Positions 35,746-47,479 of a DNA stretch of 64,000 nucleotides are shown piece after piece. The notes under the pieces are model-generated. The model searched no databases and was not told the origin of the DNA. It saw only the letters and a list, made by a program, of their open reading frames with translations. Position 1 is the stretch's first letter. Each line of letters begins with the position of its first letter. Origin of the DNA: Monodelphis domestica (Eukaryota > Chordata > Mammalia > Didelphimorphia > Didelphidae); NCBI RefSeq assembly GCF_027887165.1, contig NC_077232.1, positions 15,215,255 to 15,279,254 on the forward strand, in the 5' to 3' direction. Both the position numbers and the translations under genes were made by a program.

Positions 35746-36942
35746 AATAGAAAGTTAAAGATAGACAGGTGGTCAAGCAGACAGGTAGATAGATAGACAG
35801 ACAGAGACAGTGAAAGACACAGAATCAGAGAGAAAGAAATAACAAAGTAATTCCATAAATGCTTCTCCCCACCTTGGCTGAGTTAACTTTAAAATATGCA
35901 AGATAATTATTAGGCTTGACCTAACTATTCTGTCTGGCTATTGGGTATTATAGAAGATAATAGGTTTAGATAGGGTTAAATTGGCATTCTTGCTCACATG
36001 GCATACAATAACTCACAGGTGAATAAGATGCATATGTAGATATCATCATGAAACAATAATTCAGAATAGATATGTTAGAAAAGTGTGAAACAAAGTGTTC
36101 TATATAACAAGAGGGAAGAGATCATATAAGCAAAGTGGTGATTTTCTTCATCCCCAAATTTTGACCTTCACTTGAACTCAAGCCATTTGGTACCTAAACT
36201 AAATCTGACACCTTTATGATGAGTCTCCAGGATGGGAGTTGAAAACAGGACTGACTAATGAAAGGCAAATTGACCCAAATAAGAAATGGAGGAGACTAAG
36301 TTCACATTCAGATTAATTATAGGATTGGGCCCCTAAGTAACCATTGCACTTTCAGACAGGGTAAATAAGAGGGAGATAGTTTTAAAATTTAAAAGGTAAT
36401 CAGGCAAATCAAGGGTTATTGTATTAAAGAGAAAATTGTTGGGGTCAGTCTGAACTATTGAGGAAGAAGCCATGAATAAATCTGGGAGAGATACTTCTGT
36501 GCTCTGCCAAAAGTCACATGTAAGGCTGGGTCTATTAATGCAATCAGGAGGTGGTTATCTGGGATGTACTCATGTCCCTTTGGAATATTTTGATTCCTGG
36601 GACTGCCTCTTCATTAACAAGGTTCTCTGGGTAATCTCATAGACCGAGAGGCTTTCTGAGATGATGTAATGACACAATGATTTAGCAGAAAAACTTTGTA
36701 AAGATGATATCTAATGAACGGAGCTGTGTGATACTTTCCCACCTGGCCCCAATCTTCATTTTTTTTCCAGAGCTCATACCCTAAGTGCCACACAGACCTA
36801 GCAGAAAATTGCAATAATATCTCATTACTTTTCTTAAAGACAACAAACACATGCAAATTTAATGATTTTCTTTGGTATTTGGTTCAGTCTCTATTCTAAA
36901 ATCAACACTCAAAAGGAAAAGTTAGTTTCTTCATCATTTCTA
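35746..36942. other. Unassigned DNA
   Basis: A GATA/GACA-like simple patch lies at about 35775-35815. Beyond that I recognise no gene or repeat, although the part at 36280-36830 is richer in GC and may be an old unclassified element. Confidence 0.4.
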
Positions 36943-38025
36943 GAAATCTAATATCTCTGAGCTGTACTCTGTCAACACTCTCTTGACTTGTACCCTGCTA
37001 GATTGGATGTTTATTTATTTTCTTAATTTGGTTAATTGTTTCCCTATAAAAGAACATTGCCAGTTCAGAGAGGAAGGAAGAATAAAGACACTCACTACTC
37101 CCTTCCATTCCCAGAGGCAAAGAAAGAGTTCCTCTAAAAAAAATGGGATTTTCTTGCATTGTTTGATCTTTTTTCAAATGGCATAACTCACATTCCCAAG
37201 GCTTTTCAGCAGACTCTATTATTCTTCAGTTTGTTGTATATTTTAAAGGACCACCAAAGGATGATGGTTGGATGCTGTGTAATTCTATCAAGATTGAAGA
37301 ACTTTTTTATTTTATGGGGAGGTAAAAGTTTATAACCAAATATGCATTTTATATAAGGATTGAAGACCTTATTCTCTCTACAATTTAGCCTCTAAAATTA
37401 TGAACTTACTTAGAGGGAAATTCAAAGATTAAGGATCTTTCGAAAGAACTTGCTTTTACCCAAGTCAAAAAAACCCCACAAACACGAAGAAAGAATTGGC
37501 AAAGGAATTAGGAAAGAACTATCTTCACTGGAAGATTAAAGAAATCTTAAAGAAGGAGGTAACAGTTGAATTGAATTTTGAAAGCCAAATAGATCTTCAA
37601 CATGAAGGAATTGATAATAGTCATTTCAGACACATTAAATAGTAGACACAAAGTCATTGAGGAGAGAAGACAATAATATTTCAGCTAAAGGGAAGTTCTT
37701 TCTGTAACTTTTGTAGCATATAAAAATAACTGTTTTACACCTGGGTTTAATCCAATTTCCTTCAACTTCTTTGTCATTTGTGAACATTTGCAGCTTCTCC
37801 ATAACTCATTGAGAGATTCAAAATAAATACAGGTACAGTTTGTCACTAATGAAATATTTAACAAACATTTCAATGAATTTTTTATCTCAGGAAAACCATT
37901 GCTCACTCAACACATTTTTTTTTGCTTTTTTTGCTTATTTTATAGATAAATCATGAATTATTATTTCATTTTTAAGATAATTTTGATGTTATATTGTATG
38001 TGAAACACTCTAATGATATATTTTT

Positions 38026-39015
38026 TTATAATTTGATGTTCTTAAAACCTGACACTTCCTTCTTAGGGAAAAACATAATTTTGATTATCTTCAAAAGTGC
38101 GGTCTTGATTTTTGTGTTTCTCAGACTATAGATTATGGGGTTCATGAATGGAGGCAATATTGAATAGGTCATTGAAATCAGAAGATTCTGGATTGGGGAT
38201 GTATCTGAGAGGGGACCTAGAACTGTAACTATGCCAGAAAGGGCAAATAAGATGAAGATAATCAACTGAGGGGAACAGGTAGACAAAGCTTTGTAGCGTC
38301 CTTCCACAGAGGGCATTTTAAGTACAGTGGAGAAGATGTAAGTATAGGATATAATTAAAAAACCAAAGCAGAATAAAATTAAAGTTGAACTGGTGGCAAG
38401 TAGTATATACTCAATATCACGAACCTCAGAACATGAGACCTTCAAGACATGAGGGATATCACAAAAATACTGATGAATCACATTGGATCCTGAGAAAGGT
38501 AAGCGGAACATGTTCCCTGTATGTAGAGCTGAATAGAAAATCCCACTGAGCCATGAACTAGTTGCCATGCAAATGCATCGGGCTGGTGTCATGATCACCC
38601 CATAGTGCAGGGGCTGACATATTGCCACAAAGCGATCATAGGACATGGCTACAAGCAAAGCAATTTCTGTTCCTGCAAAGAAGATTAAGAAAAATATCTG
38701 AACAGCACAGCCATGCAAAGAAATGGTTGGATTATGTGTCAGAGAATTCACAATGAATTTGGGAAGAGTGACTGAGATGTAGCCAATATCCAACAAAGAT
38801 AAGTTACTCAGAAAAAAATACAATGGGGAGTGAAGGTGTGGGTCAATGACAATGGCAGTGATAGTGAGAAAATTACCCATTAGGGCTGCCATATAAATCA
38901 GTAGGAATAGCACAGCATGTAAGACCTGCAACTCCTGGATGGTGGAATACTGCATTAGGAGGAATTCTGTGAAGATAGTAAAATTTTCCATACCTGTTTT
39001 TGTTCCGCAATTCAT
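38026..39015 (-). CDS. Olfactory receptor, OR14-like, intact
   Basis: A single-exon odorant receptor of 329 residues, a class II family size. From the N-terminus: glycosylation site ENFT, TM1 with MGNFLTITA, the LHSPLYFFLSNLSLLD loop and TM2, TM3 ending in MSYDRFVAICQPLHY, the long second extracellular loop with CDIPHVLKVSCSE, TM6 start KALSTCSPQL, and TM7 with PPFMNPIIYSLRN. The motif FRLPFSGSNVIHQYFCD and overall fit suggest family 14. I chose the ATG at 39015 because it aligns with the start of the paralogue at 60278. In both, 'tttcaag' or 'tatcaag' precedes the ATG and could be a splice acceptor for a 5' UTR exon. An ATG at 39123 would add 36 residues without OR likeness; the ATG at 38991 is also possible. 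The usual role is odorant detection through Golf in olfactory neurons. No defect is seen. Confidence 0.95.
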   Translation of the reverse strand: MNCGTKTGMENFTIFTEFLLMQYSTIQELQVLHAVLFLLIYMAALMGNFLTITAIVIDPHLHSPLYFFLSNLSLLDIGYISVTLPKFIVNSLTHNPTISLHGCAVQIFFLIFFAGTEIALLVAMSYDRFVAICQPLHYGVIMTPARCICMATSSWLSGIFYSALHTGNMFRLPFSGSNVIHQYFCDIPHVLKVSCSEVRDIEYILLATSSTLILFCFGFLIISYTYIFSTVLKMPSVEGRYKALSTCSPQLIIFILFALSGIVTVLGPLSDTSPIQNLLISMTYSILPPFMNPIIYSLRNTKIKTALLKIIKIMFFPKKEVSGFKNIKL

Positions 39016-39123
39016 CTTGAAACAACATGAGCAGAGGATATCAGGTTCTAAAGAGGAGAGAAAATAAAAACATCTAATTGTGGAGAAAGGCCTAGAACTA
39101 CCCATTTCCACTAACCATGTCAC

Positions 39124-41700
39124 AAAGACAATCAGACCATATTTAAATTTCTGAGTTTATGCCAAGCTGAGAGAAGAACCGGCAATGGGAAACATGGGCA
39201 ATTGAGATTCCAGAACAGAGTCCTGTTTGCTCTAAAAAGTTTTTAAAGGTAAATTATTATACACCCAAGTATATAAGAGAACAGATCATATATCATTACC
39301 AGTGCATAACTATTAGCTAGCTCAGTTTTGCCAATATATATTTAGCAAATATATAAAGAAAGATCAGGGTATAATAGCTCATGAAGGGAATATGTTTTCA
39401 GCTCAATAGAATTCTCATTAGTTTTAATCATATGAGTTCAGGAAATTATTTAAAGCAAATCATATCACAGATCTGAAATCTGAGTGATCTACTCAATAGA
39501 ACATTATTTAAAAAATCAAATTTAACCATTATAGGGAAATTGTTTAAATTTGGATTTTTCCAAGGCATTAACAATAGCTTATATTTAGTAAGTGCCTAAT
39601 AAATATTTTTAAATTGAGTTAAGTGATAGAGCTAAGAATAGTAGCTATTTTCAAATTTTACCAGAGTGGAATTGTAGGATAATGAGGGAAGAAAGTTTTA
39701 TTGTTAGGAGAATTTAATTTAAAATCTTTCTCAGATATTTTCAAAGTTATAAGTAAATCACTCATTCTCTCAGAACTTCACTTTCTTCATATGTGTACTC
39801 AAGATAACATCGGTATTTGCTCACATTACAAGATTGATTAAAATAAAATGTTTTGAAAATTAAGTTCTAATATGAATGTCACTTTTTAATAATATATTTT
39901 TAAGAATATTAGTAAGAAATCAATGTACTAGTAGCAAAGATAGTGAGGAGCCAGGAATGAAACTCTGGTTGCTCTGTTCTAATCTCTTTCTAGTAGCTTT
40001 CTCCTGAAATGTTTCGACTTTGGTTCTCTAAACCTCCACTGGTCAAATTACTACCCCTCTACCTATTTCCTTTCATCTTTCCTGTTAAGCATTTCTTAAT
40101 GGGTCTGTAGCTACCAAAAACTATTTCTCTCTTTGTACTCGTTAGCATAATGGCTGATACCTGACAAGTTCTTAATATTTGTTTATTAGCTTACCAATAT
40201 TTACAGCAGTTTAATAATTGGCTTCTCTTTTTTATGATTTATTAAATGATAATTTTATTTCTTCTTGTGATTGTGATGCCATTTTTCACTAGTCAGTGAG
40301 AGTCTCTCTTGATGCTAGCTTACGTCTCTTGTCAGAGACAACACAGAGGACAGAACTTAACCTCAAAATAACTTGACATAAAAACCGAATTGTTCACTAT
40401 CTACTTATTTTGTTCTATGTTCCAACTCTTCCATTTGTCTACACTTCTTACCCTTCCCATCTAAGAGCCCAGAATTTATCAAATTAGAAGGTCATTCTAG
40501 GGGATCTTTAAAGAACCTACTAGCCCCAACATCCATGATTCCTGTGATCTCCATATATGTTGATTTTAGAGAAGATGATTGCAACAATCAGTTATTATGT
40601 TGGTTAGCTGTTGTAAAAGACAGGCAATTTCAAATACAGCTCTTAAACATGTCTATTGTCCCTTCAAAGAGAACGAAAGATGTTCTTCTCCAAATTCAAT
40701 TGTACATGTTGTGCATAAGTTGAACAAAACCTGTAAAGCATTCACCAACTGACAGTATTTATTTTTTTACATTGCCCATCAATTATTTCAACAAATATTT
40801 TTAACTTTTTATGTTCAAACCACTTTGCAAAACAAATCTCAGCCTGAAGGTTTTCACTCAATATGTTTTACACCTTTTTTTATCTTTATCTATGTTTTCA
40901 TCTTGGCACAACTGATCAAGTATGAGTTCTTTTTGGCATCAGCCAGGAGCAATCAGGAACAGTTTGGGAGTAGAGTTCCCCAGTTCAAAACTTCTGCTGT
41001 AATATCTTATCTTTACACCATATTGATGTGGGCTGAATGTCCCACAAACCCTGCCAGGTATCTGTGCACAACCAAAAGAATACTGAAACAAAAATAAGTT
41101 GGTTAGTATGGGGCTACCTTTCATATAAAGACATGTGAGTTGATTAGATTCACAATTCTAAAAAAGTTCACATCAATCTTTAGACATAACCTAGGTAATT
41201 AATTGGTGTCTCTGGACAGGAAGTACAGGTGGTTGAGTCACACAGGATTAGGCTCAAATGATGCTCAATTTCCACGCTCACTGCCTTTCTTAGAGTCTCC
41301 CCAGAAAAAGAGTAAAACTTAACCTAAAGTCATCCCAGAGCATTGAAAATATTATTTGCATTTCATTCATGTTGTGGTTTGCTCCCAGCAATGGACAAAC
41401 AGAACCAAAGGAAAAGCCAAACAGAACAAAATGGACCATGTATAAAGCAACATCAGTTCCCTGGAGTCACAGGCCACAATTGCCCAAATAACTCCTTCCT
41501 TAGCAACTTTTTCAACATAAAAAGAATTCCTGAGACCCCCAACTCACCTTTTACTCTTTTACCTTTCTCTACCTTATCTTTTATTCTTATTCTTTTCTTT
41601 ATCCCTGCCTTTATTTACTACCCCTCTTTCTCCTTACCTTACCTTAATTATTCACTATTCTAGATATTCTCTTGCTATGGTCTCTTATAATAAAGCTTGT
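39124..41700. other. Upstream flank of the first OR gene, with a possible LTR
   Basis: 39124-40300 aligns in part with the flank of the second OR gene (60300-61500) and is AT-rich without named repeats. About 41030-41700 is absent from copy 1 of the block and has an 'aataaagcttgttttctcc' end at 41689, like a retroviral R-U5; it may be a solo LTR in + orientation, but I could not fix its ends. The open frame at 41343-41663 inside it shows no known domain. Confidence 0.4.
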
Positions 41701-42002
41701 TTTCTCCAAATGAAGTCAGTTTTATTCATCCATCAATTCTTTGAACAAGAACCAATTAGTATTAATCAGATCATTATGCCAAAACTCAATTCATCATTGT
41801 ATCCTGACATATTCAGAGTACACTCATAACTAAATCTCTCTGAAGGGTCACAGATCCTCTGTCTAACTTTTCTGAACCTTTTTGCCTATTTTGAAGTCTA
41901 ATTCCACATCTTTGCCTCAGCAACTATATCCAATTTTATTATTTACAATACCTACCCTACTCTATTGACTTGAACCCATGAAGTCACTTACTTCTGCCCT
42001 AA

Positions 42003-42034
<32 letters not shown>
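42003..42034. repeat. (CA)n microsatellite
   Basis: About 16 uninterrupted CA units. Confidence 0.95.
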
Positions 42035-42036
<2 letters not shown>

Positions 42037-42084
42037 GTTCAAAAAGGACTATGGCTAAAAACTATGACCTATATTAAATTCTTA

Positions 42085-42190
42085 TCACTTAACTGTATGA
42101 CCTTGGTCAAGTCACTTAATCTCAATGGACTTCAATTATCTCCTCTACAAGATAAAGAAAATGAACTAGATGTTTTCTTGTGTGTCTTTA
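42085..42190 (+). repeat. MIR SINE relic
   Basis: Keeps the core 'tgaccttggtcaagtcact' box and the 'aagataaagaaaatgaac' part. 42191-43509 has otherwise no named feature except the tract matching copy 3 of the block. Confidence 0.65.
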
Positions 42191-43509
42191 GATTATGACT
42201 TTTTAACTTATACTAATTAGGTAGAAATATCTTTTTGGCTAATAGCGAGAAGTGTATAATATCATTAAGGAATCCTAATTTGATTTTTCAGTGAATATGT
42301 AGGAAAGAGCCTTAATATTTTGTGTATTTCATATACATAGACATTTTCATTTTCAAAAAGGTCAAAATGGGAACCCTGGTACCTATTTTAGGCTCTTGGA
42401 AATGGGATCTATAAAAAAAATAATTCAAAATATATTAAAACTCACTAAGAGATAGTTGGTGAATCATGGAGTGCGAGGAATGAGCCAATTTCTCACTATT
42501 TAAATATGACTGTGAAATAGGATGACAAGGTCATACTCATTATTGCAAAGGACCTTCGAGATCATGAGTGCTATTCCCCAACTAAAAGTCTGCCAATACA
42601 AGTATATAAGTTCCTTAGGGTGACAGAAGTTAGTGTGTGAAACTGGCAACTTCTAACTTCATGTGCTGATTCTAAATTTAATATTTTGTCATCTTGGATT
42701 CCTCTAAGACATGGCCATAATTAGTTTCTATGGAGCTTCAAACATTTCTCTTAGGTATAAGTAGAATAAGGAATAGAATCTTCATAAATAACAAAGAACC
42801 AAATTGTTTTATTTAATTATAGTAACCACATTTAAATTTTTTTTCACCTTCATCAACAAAATTGAAATTATATTACACTGGTCTCCTATCCATAAGAGTC
42901 TTCCATGTGGTAGTTAACCTCCTCTAAAATGTGTTTCATCTCTAAGAACATCATAAAATCTGTTACAAGTAATGGGTTAATCTACCTAATTTATATCTCT
43001 GTTGATAAATGCTGACTTGATTAATTTAATTGATCAATATTTATTATATTGTATCCCTTAAATGGCACAAATCACCACACACTTTTGTAGTTTGTACTGT
43101 TAAGATAGTTTCCTTCTGTCGCTCCTAAATAATTTTGACTTTTTTACCTTATTTTGCTCAGCTTTTTGAATGTATAATTCTGGATCACAGGATATATATA
43201 TATACATTAAAGCCAGAGGGAAAAAATGGAAAAATGAAGCATTAAAAATGATAGAATGATATTCATACCTATTTCCATTTACATATAATCATTGTACTTA
43301 AAACCATAAATTATTACTATTTTATACATATTCTTCCATAAAATACTTGTAAAAATAATAATTCTTCTGTGATGCTGTGATGATAATTGAAATCCTAGAT
43401 AGCAAGGAGTATCTTTTTTTCTTCTCTTTTCCAAGGTCTAGCACAGAACTCAGCATATAATATGAATTTCAAAAATGCTTACTGATTAATTATTGATTTA
43501 TTAATAATA

Positions 43510-43744
43510 AATTAGTGGCTAGATTGCAAGGCTTCAAGTCAGGAAAAATAATCTTTCTGAGTTCAAATATGGACTCCTACACTTCCTAGCTGTGTGGTAC
43601 TTAGTGAATCACTGTAACCGATTTGTCTCAGTTCCTTATCTATAAAATGAGCTGTAGAAGGAAATTCCAAAGGTCTCCAGTATCATTGCCAAGAAAACTT
43701 CAAATGGTGTCACGATGCTTCAGACCAGACTAAAATGACTGAAC
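43510..43744 (+). mobile_element. MAR1-like CORE-SINE (shared duplicate)
   Basis: Matches 'gcttcaagtcaggaaaa', 'ttcctagctgtgtgg', 'ctataaaatgagctgtaga', 'tatcattgccaagaaaac' and 'atggtgtcacgatgcttc'. The copy at 63183-63410 stands at the same place in the next block, so this SINE is older than the duplication. Confidence 0.88.
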
Positions 43745-45104
43745 TTCAGCAAAATAATGTTATCAGAGAAAGGTGTTACCAGGAAAGAAAATCTTTCTTG
43801 GGAGGACATCCTGTAACTCTATTGCTACTGATTTCAGACCTAGTTACCTGAAGCACTGAAAAGTTAAATGAGCTATCCATTGGCACAAATATAGTTTGTG
43901 TAGGAAACTTAGATTTAAACCCAAGTCTTTCTTACTTTGAGCCATCTTTCTAGTCACTGTTAAACATACTTAAAAAAAATAAACAATGATGGTAGCATTC
44001 ATGTTAATGATAATGAAGCAGGAATATTTACTAGAGTGGTACAGAACAAGTCCATAATATTTTGAACTTTTCAAAAACTTACTTCAATGAAATTCATTTC
44101 AAATTCTGCTTATCATTCCCCTGTGAGGTTGTATCTCATTTTGTTAAATGAGAACATGGACGTACCAAGAGATGAGGTACAAGCATTAGAAGTAAAGCCT
44201 ACATCTCCTAATTCCTTCTAAAATTATTTTTGTAATAATCTCATCTTGAAGTGCAAGTTTCAGAAAAGCAGGAGAAATACTTTGAAGAATTTGCTTCCCT
44301 TACTTTACCTAATTTTACTTGGGAACAATACTGTACATTGGCACCTGGGCCAAATTTGATATCTATGTACCTGGGATAGAATAGTAATCCCAATAGTAAT
44401 GATAACAACAGCAATAATAAAAACAACAATTAAAATTGATATTTATATTGATCAAGGCACCAAGTAACCCTTTGAAAGACTACTGGTAATATCCTCATTT
44501 CATGGACTTGAACCTGAGACTCAGAGAGATTAAATGATTTCCTCTTATTCATGAGCTACTGTTTGTTAATGAAGGATTAGACTGAGGTGTCTATAGATTC
44601 AAGTCTACCACCTTAGATATTACACCATTGCATACATCATACCACAGAGAATTTTAGAATGGCAGCAAAACTGTTATTACTCAAAATCAGGTGCCTGAAA
44701 ATATATATTCATCTATATGTATATACAAACATATGTGTATATAGATTATATAGATATGGATATAAATTTTTCCTCTTACCTACTCATGAGGAACAGTCAG
44801 GATATACAGATTATCTCTTTCTTCTATAAATTAATTTGGTTCTCATTTGGAATTTCAGAGAAGGGGTGCTGAAACTGAATCATTTGAAGCTACTAGATTT
44901 GCTGAAATGTTGATGATTCTTAAGTGAGAAGAAATATATTGCCAACTGACCTTTAGAGAACTGCTTCCTTAAGTCCCCAGAGAAGTCACAGTTATCTTGC
45001 CCTTATTAGCCATAGATATTCTGACCTTTCCCTTGAGCATAATTAGATGAGGTACATATTCTTTTATGAATAACATGAGAAAATGGCATGTAGAGTATAA
45101 AATT

Positions 45105-45290
45105 CATTAATATTTAATTAATGTTAATCATTATTTATATTATATTATTATATTAATTAATACATTATATTATAATTATATTCTATTTCTATAAATTTAT
45201 TATATAATTTAAGTTATGTAATAAATATATTACTTATGTATATATAATATCATTATATTATATTATAATGTTAATTAATAAAGTTTCTTG
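45105..45290. repeat. Low-complexity ATTA-rich tract
   Basis: Nearly pure A/T sequence with many ATTAAT and ATTATA units that can fold on themselves. No gene. Confidence 0.8.
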
Positions 45291-45512
45291 GTCTCTCTTA
45301 ATTTTTATTTTTAATCTTTAATTAGAGATTTTGATCTATGTGGCGATAGCTTTATAAAGTATAAATACATTCATGTGCAATTATAAAAGGATATGTATTT
45401 ATATGTATTTATTGGTTGTTGTCCTCCATAATCAGAGGGAGGACCAAAATGCCATCACTATGTTGGGGTCAATATATATATGTCCAAATGTGGCTGGGGT
45501 GTATGGGGTGCT

Positions 45513-46085
45513 CAGGTAGGAGTAGAATCTCTGGTGTGGAGGGCTTGTTGTGCCCTTCTAGGGCAGCTCTCCAACCTCTGACCCTCACCTGACACCCAGC
45601 TCTCATTTGTGGCTCCTAGTAGCTGCTAGCATGTGGCAATGGCCACACCCCGGGCAATGGCTTCAACAGGCTGGCTAAACCTTATGAGGGTAGCCATCGG
45701 GTCGACATCGACCCCTGGTGAACTAGGGCTTTGCTCACCCAGCATGTGAAGACTGCTTCGGCTGAACAGACAGAAGAAACCAATAAGAAGGTTCAGCAGC
45801 TGAGATGGCGACGCAGCAAAGCACTCTGGAGTGCTTAGGGCATGTTGGAGCACAAAAGACAACACGGCCACCCAATGCAGCTGAGGAAGTCTCCAGGTGT
45901 AACGACTTTTCGTGCCACTGGACCCAGGCTTCCAAAGCCAAGAGAGTAGGACTGTTTCTGTGCATCGGCTTTTCCACTTAAATCTCCTTCACGCACAAGT
46001 GTCTTTGTGCACACTCAACTACATCACAGATGAAAACACACAAAGACAATCATCATCCTCGGTTACCTAGAGACTACTACTAAGG
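45513..46085. repeat. Dispersed non-LTR-like repeat, copy 2
   Basis: Second copy of the element at 5352-5905, same orientation. It sits inside duplication block copy 2 but is missing from the matching place in copy 1 (near 31770), so it inserted after that duplication. It contains an extra short stretch near 46010-46040 compared with the first copy, and ends in an ACT-unit tail. Confidence 0.7.
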
Positions 46086-46365
46086 ACTAAGGCTGTTCAG
46101 ACCAATATAAGCTTGAAAGACTCTACAACAAATATGGGTAGAAAGAGCCCATATAAACATCTGATATGGAGATTTGTCTAAAGTTGCTCATCTCATTTTT
46201 TTTAAAACTGCTACAATTGTGCTTTGCTCATAGATTACAGTGCCTTCTTTGATATGGGAATGCCATGCTGCATTTTTCTGTGCCACTGTCTACCATTTTT
46301 CACAACTAATACTAGAGTCCCAGCATTTCTACAGATTCAAGTATGGAGAGAGATATATCATCTAT

Positions 46366-46688
46366 TGTAAAAATGGAGATTTTGTACCCTAGACTTCAAT
46401 CCCCAGAAGTCCTTAGTATTTCCCAGAATTCCCGATAATCTCACCTGAGTCTCCACCTGGGCGAGATCACAATTAATATTTAACTGGCAGTAATGCCTCC
46501 CACACTCTCCTCTCTGCCATTGCAATGATATAGTAAGTAAGCTAAGCACAGGGATTTGAATGGGCTAATCAGCCATGGGCATGTGGTTATTATTTTGTAT
46601 CTTCTTTATTCCTTGATTTCTAATAATCCTTAATAAACCTCTTAAAAATATAATATTTTTATTACTAGATACTCATTTAATTCTAACA
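46366..46688 (+). repeat. Solo short-type LTR
   Basis: About 320 bp, TG at the left and CA at the right, homologous to the LTRs of ERV copy B (12719 and 16150). It has 'ttcccagaattcccgat', 'tccacctgggcgagatc', 'tgggctaatcagcc' and 'aataatccttaataaacct'. No internal retroviral sequence adjoins it. The flanking AT repeats prevent a safe call of the target duplication. Confidence 0.85.
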
Positions 46689-47479
46689 ATATATATGTAA
46701 TATATATGGATTATATATAAATGTATGCTATATAATGATTGATGTATATATAATATATCTTCATATATCCATAAGTGTATATGTTTATGCGTAGAGAATT
46801 TATATACAGGCTATATATGTGAAGTGTGTGTAAAGAGAGAATATTTACTTATTCATAAATGGATTTACTTAAATGGAGTGATAGTTGCTAAAGCTACCAA
46901 AAACCTCTGAAAACTCTATTTTTGGTCATAAGAAAGGGATACACAGAAATTAGATCATCTTATTTGATTTCTGTTTAACAAAATCTATTAATAAAAAAAG
47001 AAGACTGATTGCTATGTTTAAAATTAGTAAGTCATAAACTTTTCTTTGTGTCTCACTTTACCTTCTCCAACATAACATAACCTGTTATATCATTTCCTCA
47101 GAAGGCTTTTTTATAAGTCTTAATTTTGTCAAGTTAGCTGGCCAAATATATTATAAGAGTGGTTTAATATCTAATGTTGATATAAAGGGATGTTATTTTA
47201 TATTTAGTGGGTGATAAAACATAACCATAGCTCAGGTCCTGACTGAATAACAAAACATTTTCACATTCACCATCTCATATTCTTCATTTGGCATGGCATC
47301 TATTTTTCTCTCTGATCAATACATGCATATATGTGTGTGTGTGTGTATGATACATACAATTCGAAAATAGAAATCTATCTTAGCCAGAAGTGAATTTGAG
47401 CAGGAAGGAAATTGGGCAGAAATATAACATGACAGAGGAAGTGTGGATTAAGGGAGGTTGTGATCAGAAAAATAGGCTT
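46689..47479. other. AT-rich DNA with TA tracts
   Basis: TA-rich at 46689-46770 and a (TG)n patch at 47332-47348. Nothing else recognised. Confidence 0.5.

Larger units (their letters stand above)
36943..46340. repeat. Segmental duplication block, copy 2 (with the first OR gene)
   Basis: The block starts near 'aaatctaatatctctgagc', which matches 'aaatctaatgtctctgata' at 57978, and can be followed through the OR gene and its upstream flank to about 46340. Landmarks shared with copy 3 are 'tcacattcc' with 'tattttaaagga' (37190/58230), the OR gene, 'ttaatttaattgatcaatat' (43024/62718) and a MAR1-like SINE (43510/63183). Shared with copy 1: 43790-46320. Insertions private to this copy are the LTR-like stretch near 41700, the dispersed repeat at 45513 and the solo LTR at 46366. 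Confidence 0.85.

Noticed and set aside
39016-39123. 36-residue N-terminal extension of the first OR gene
   Set aside because: It has no OR likeness, is not present in the paralogue, and contains the likely splice acceptor.
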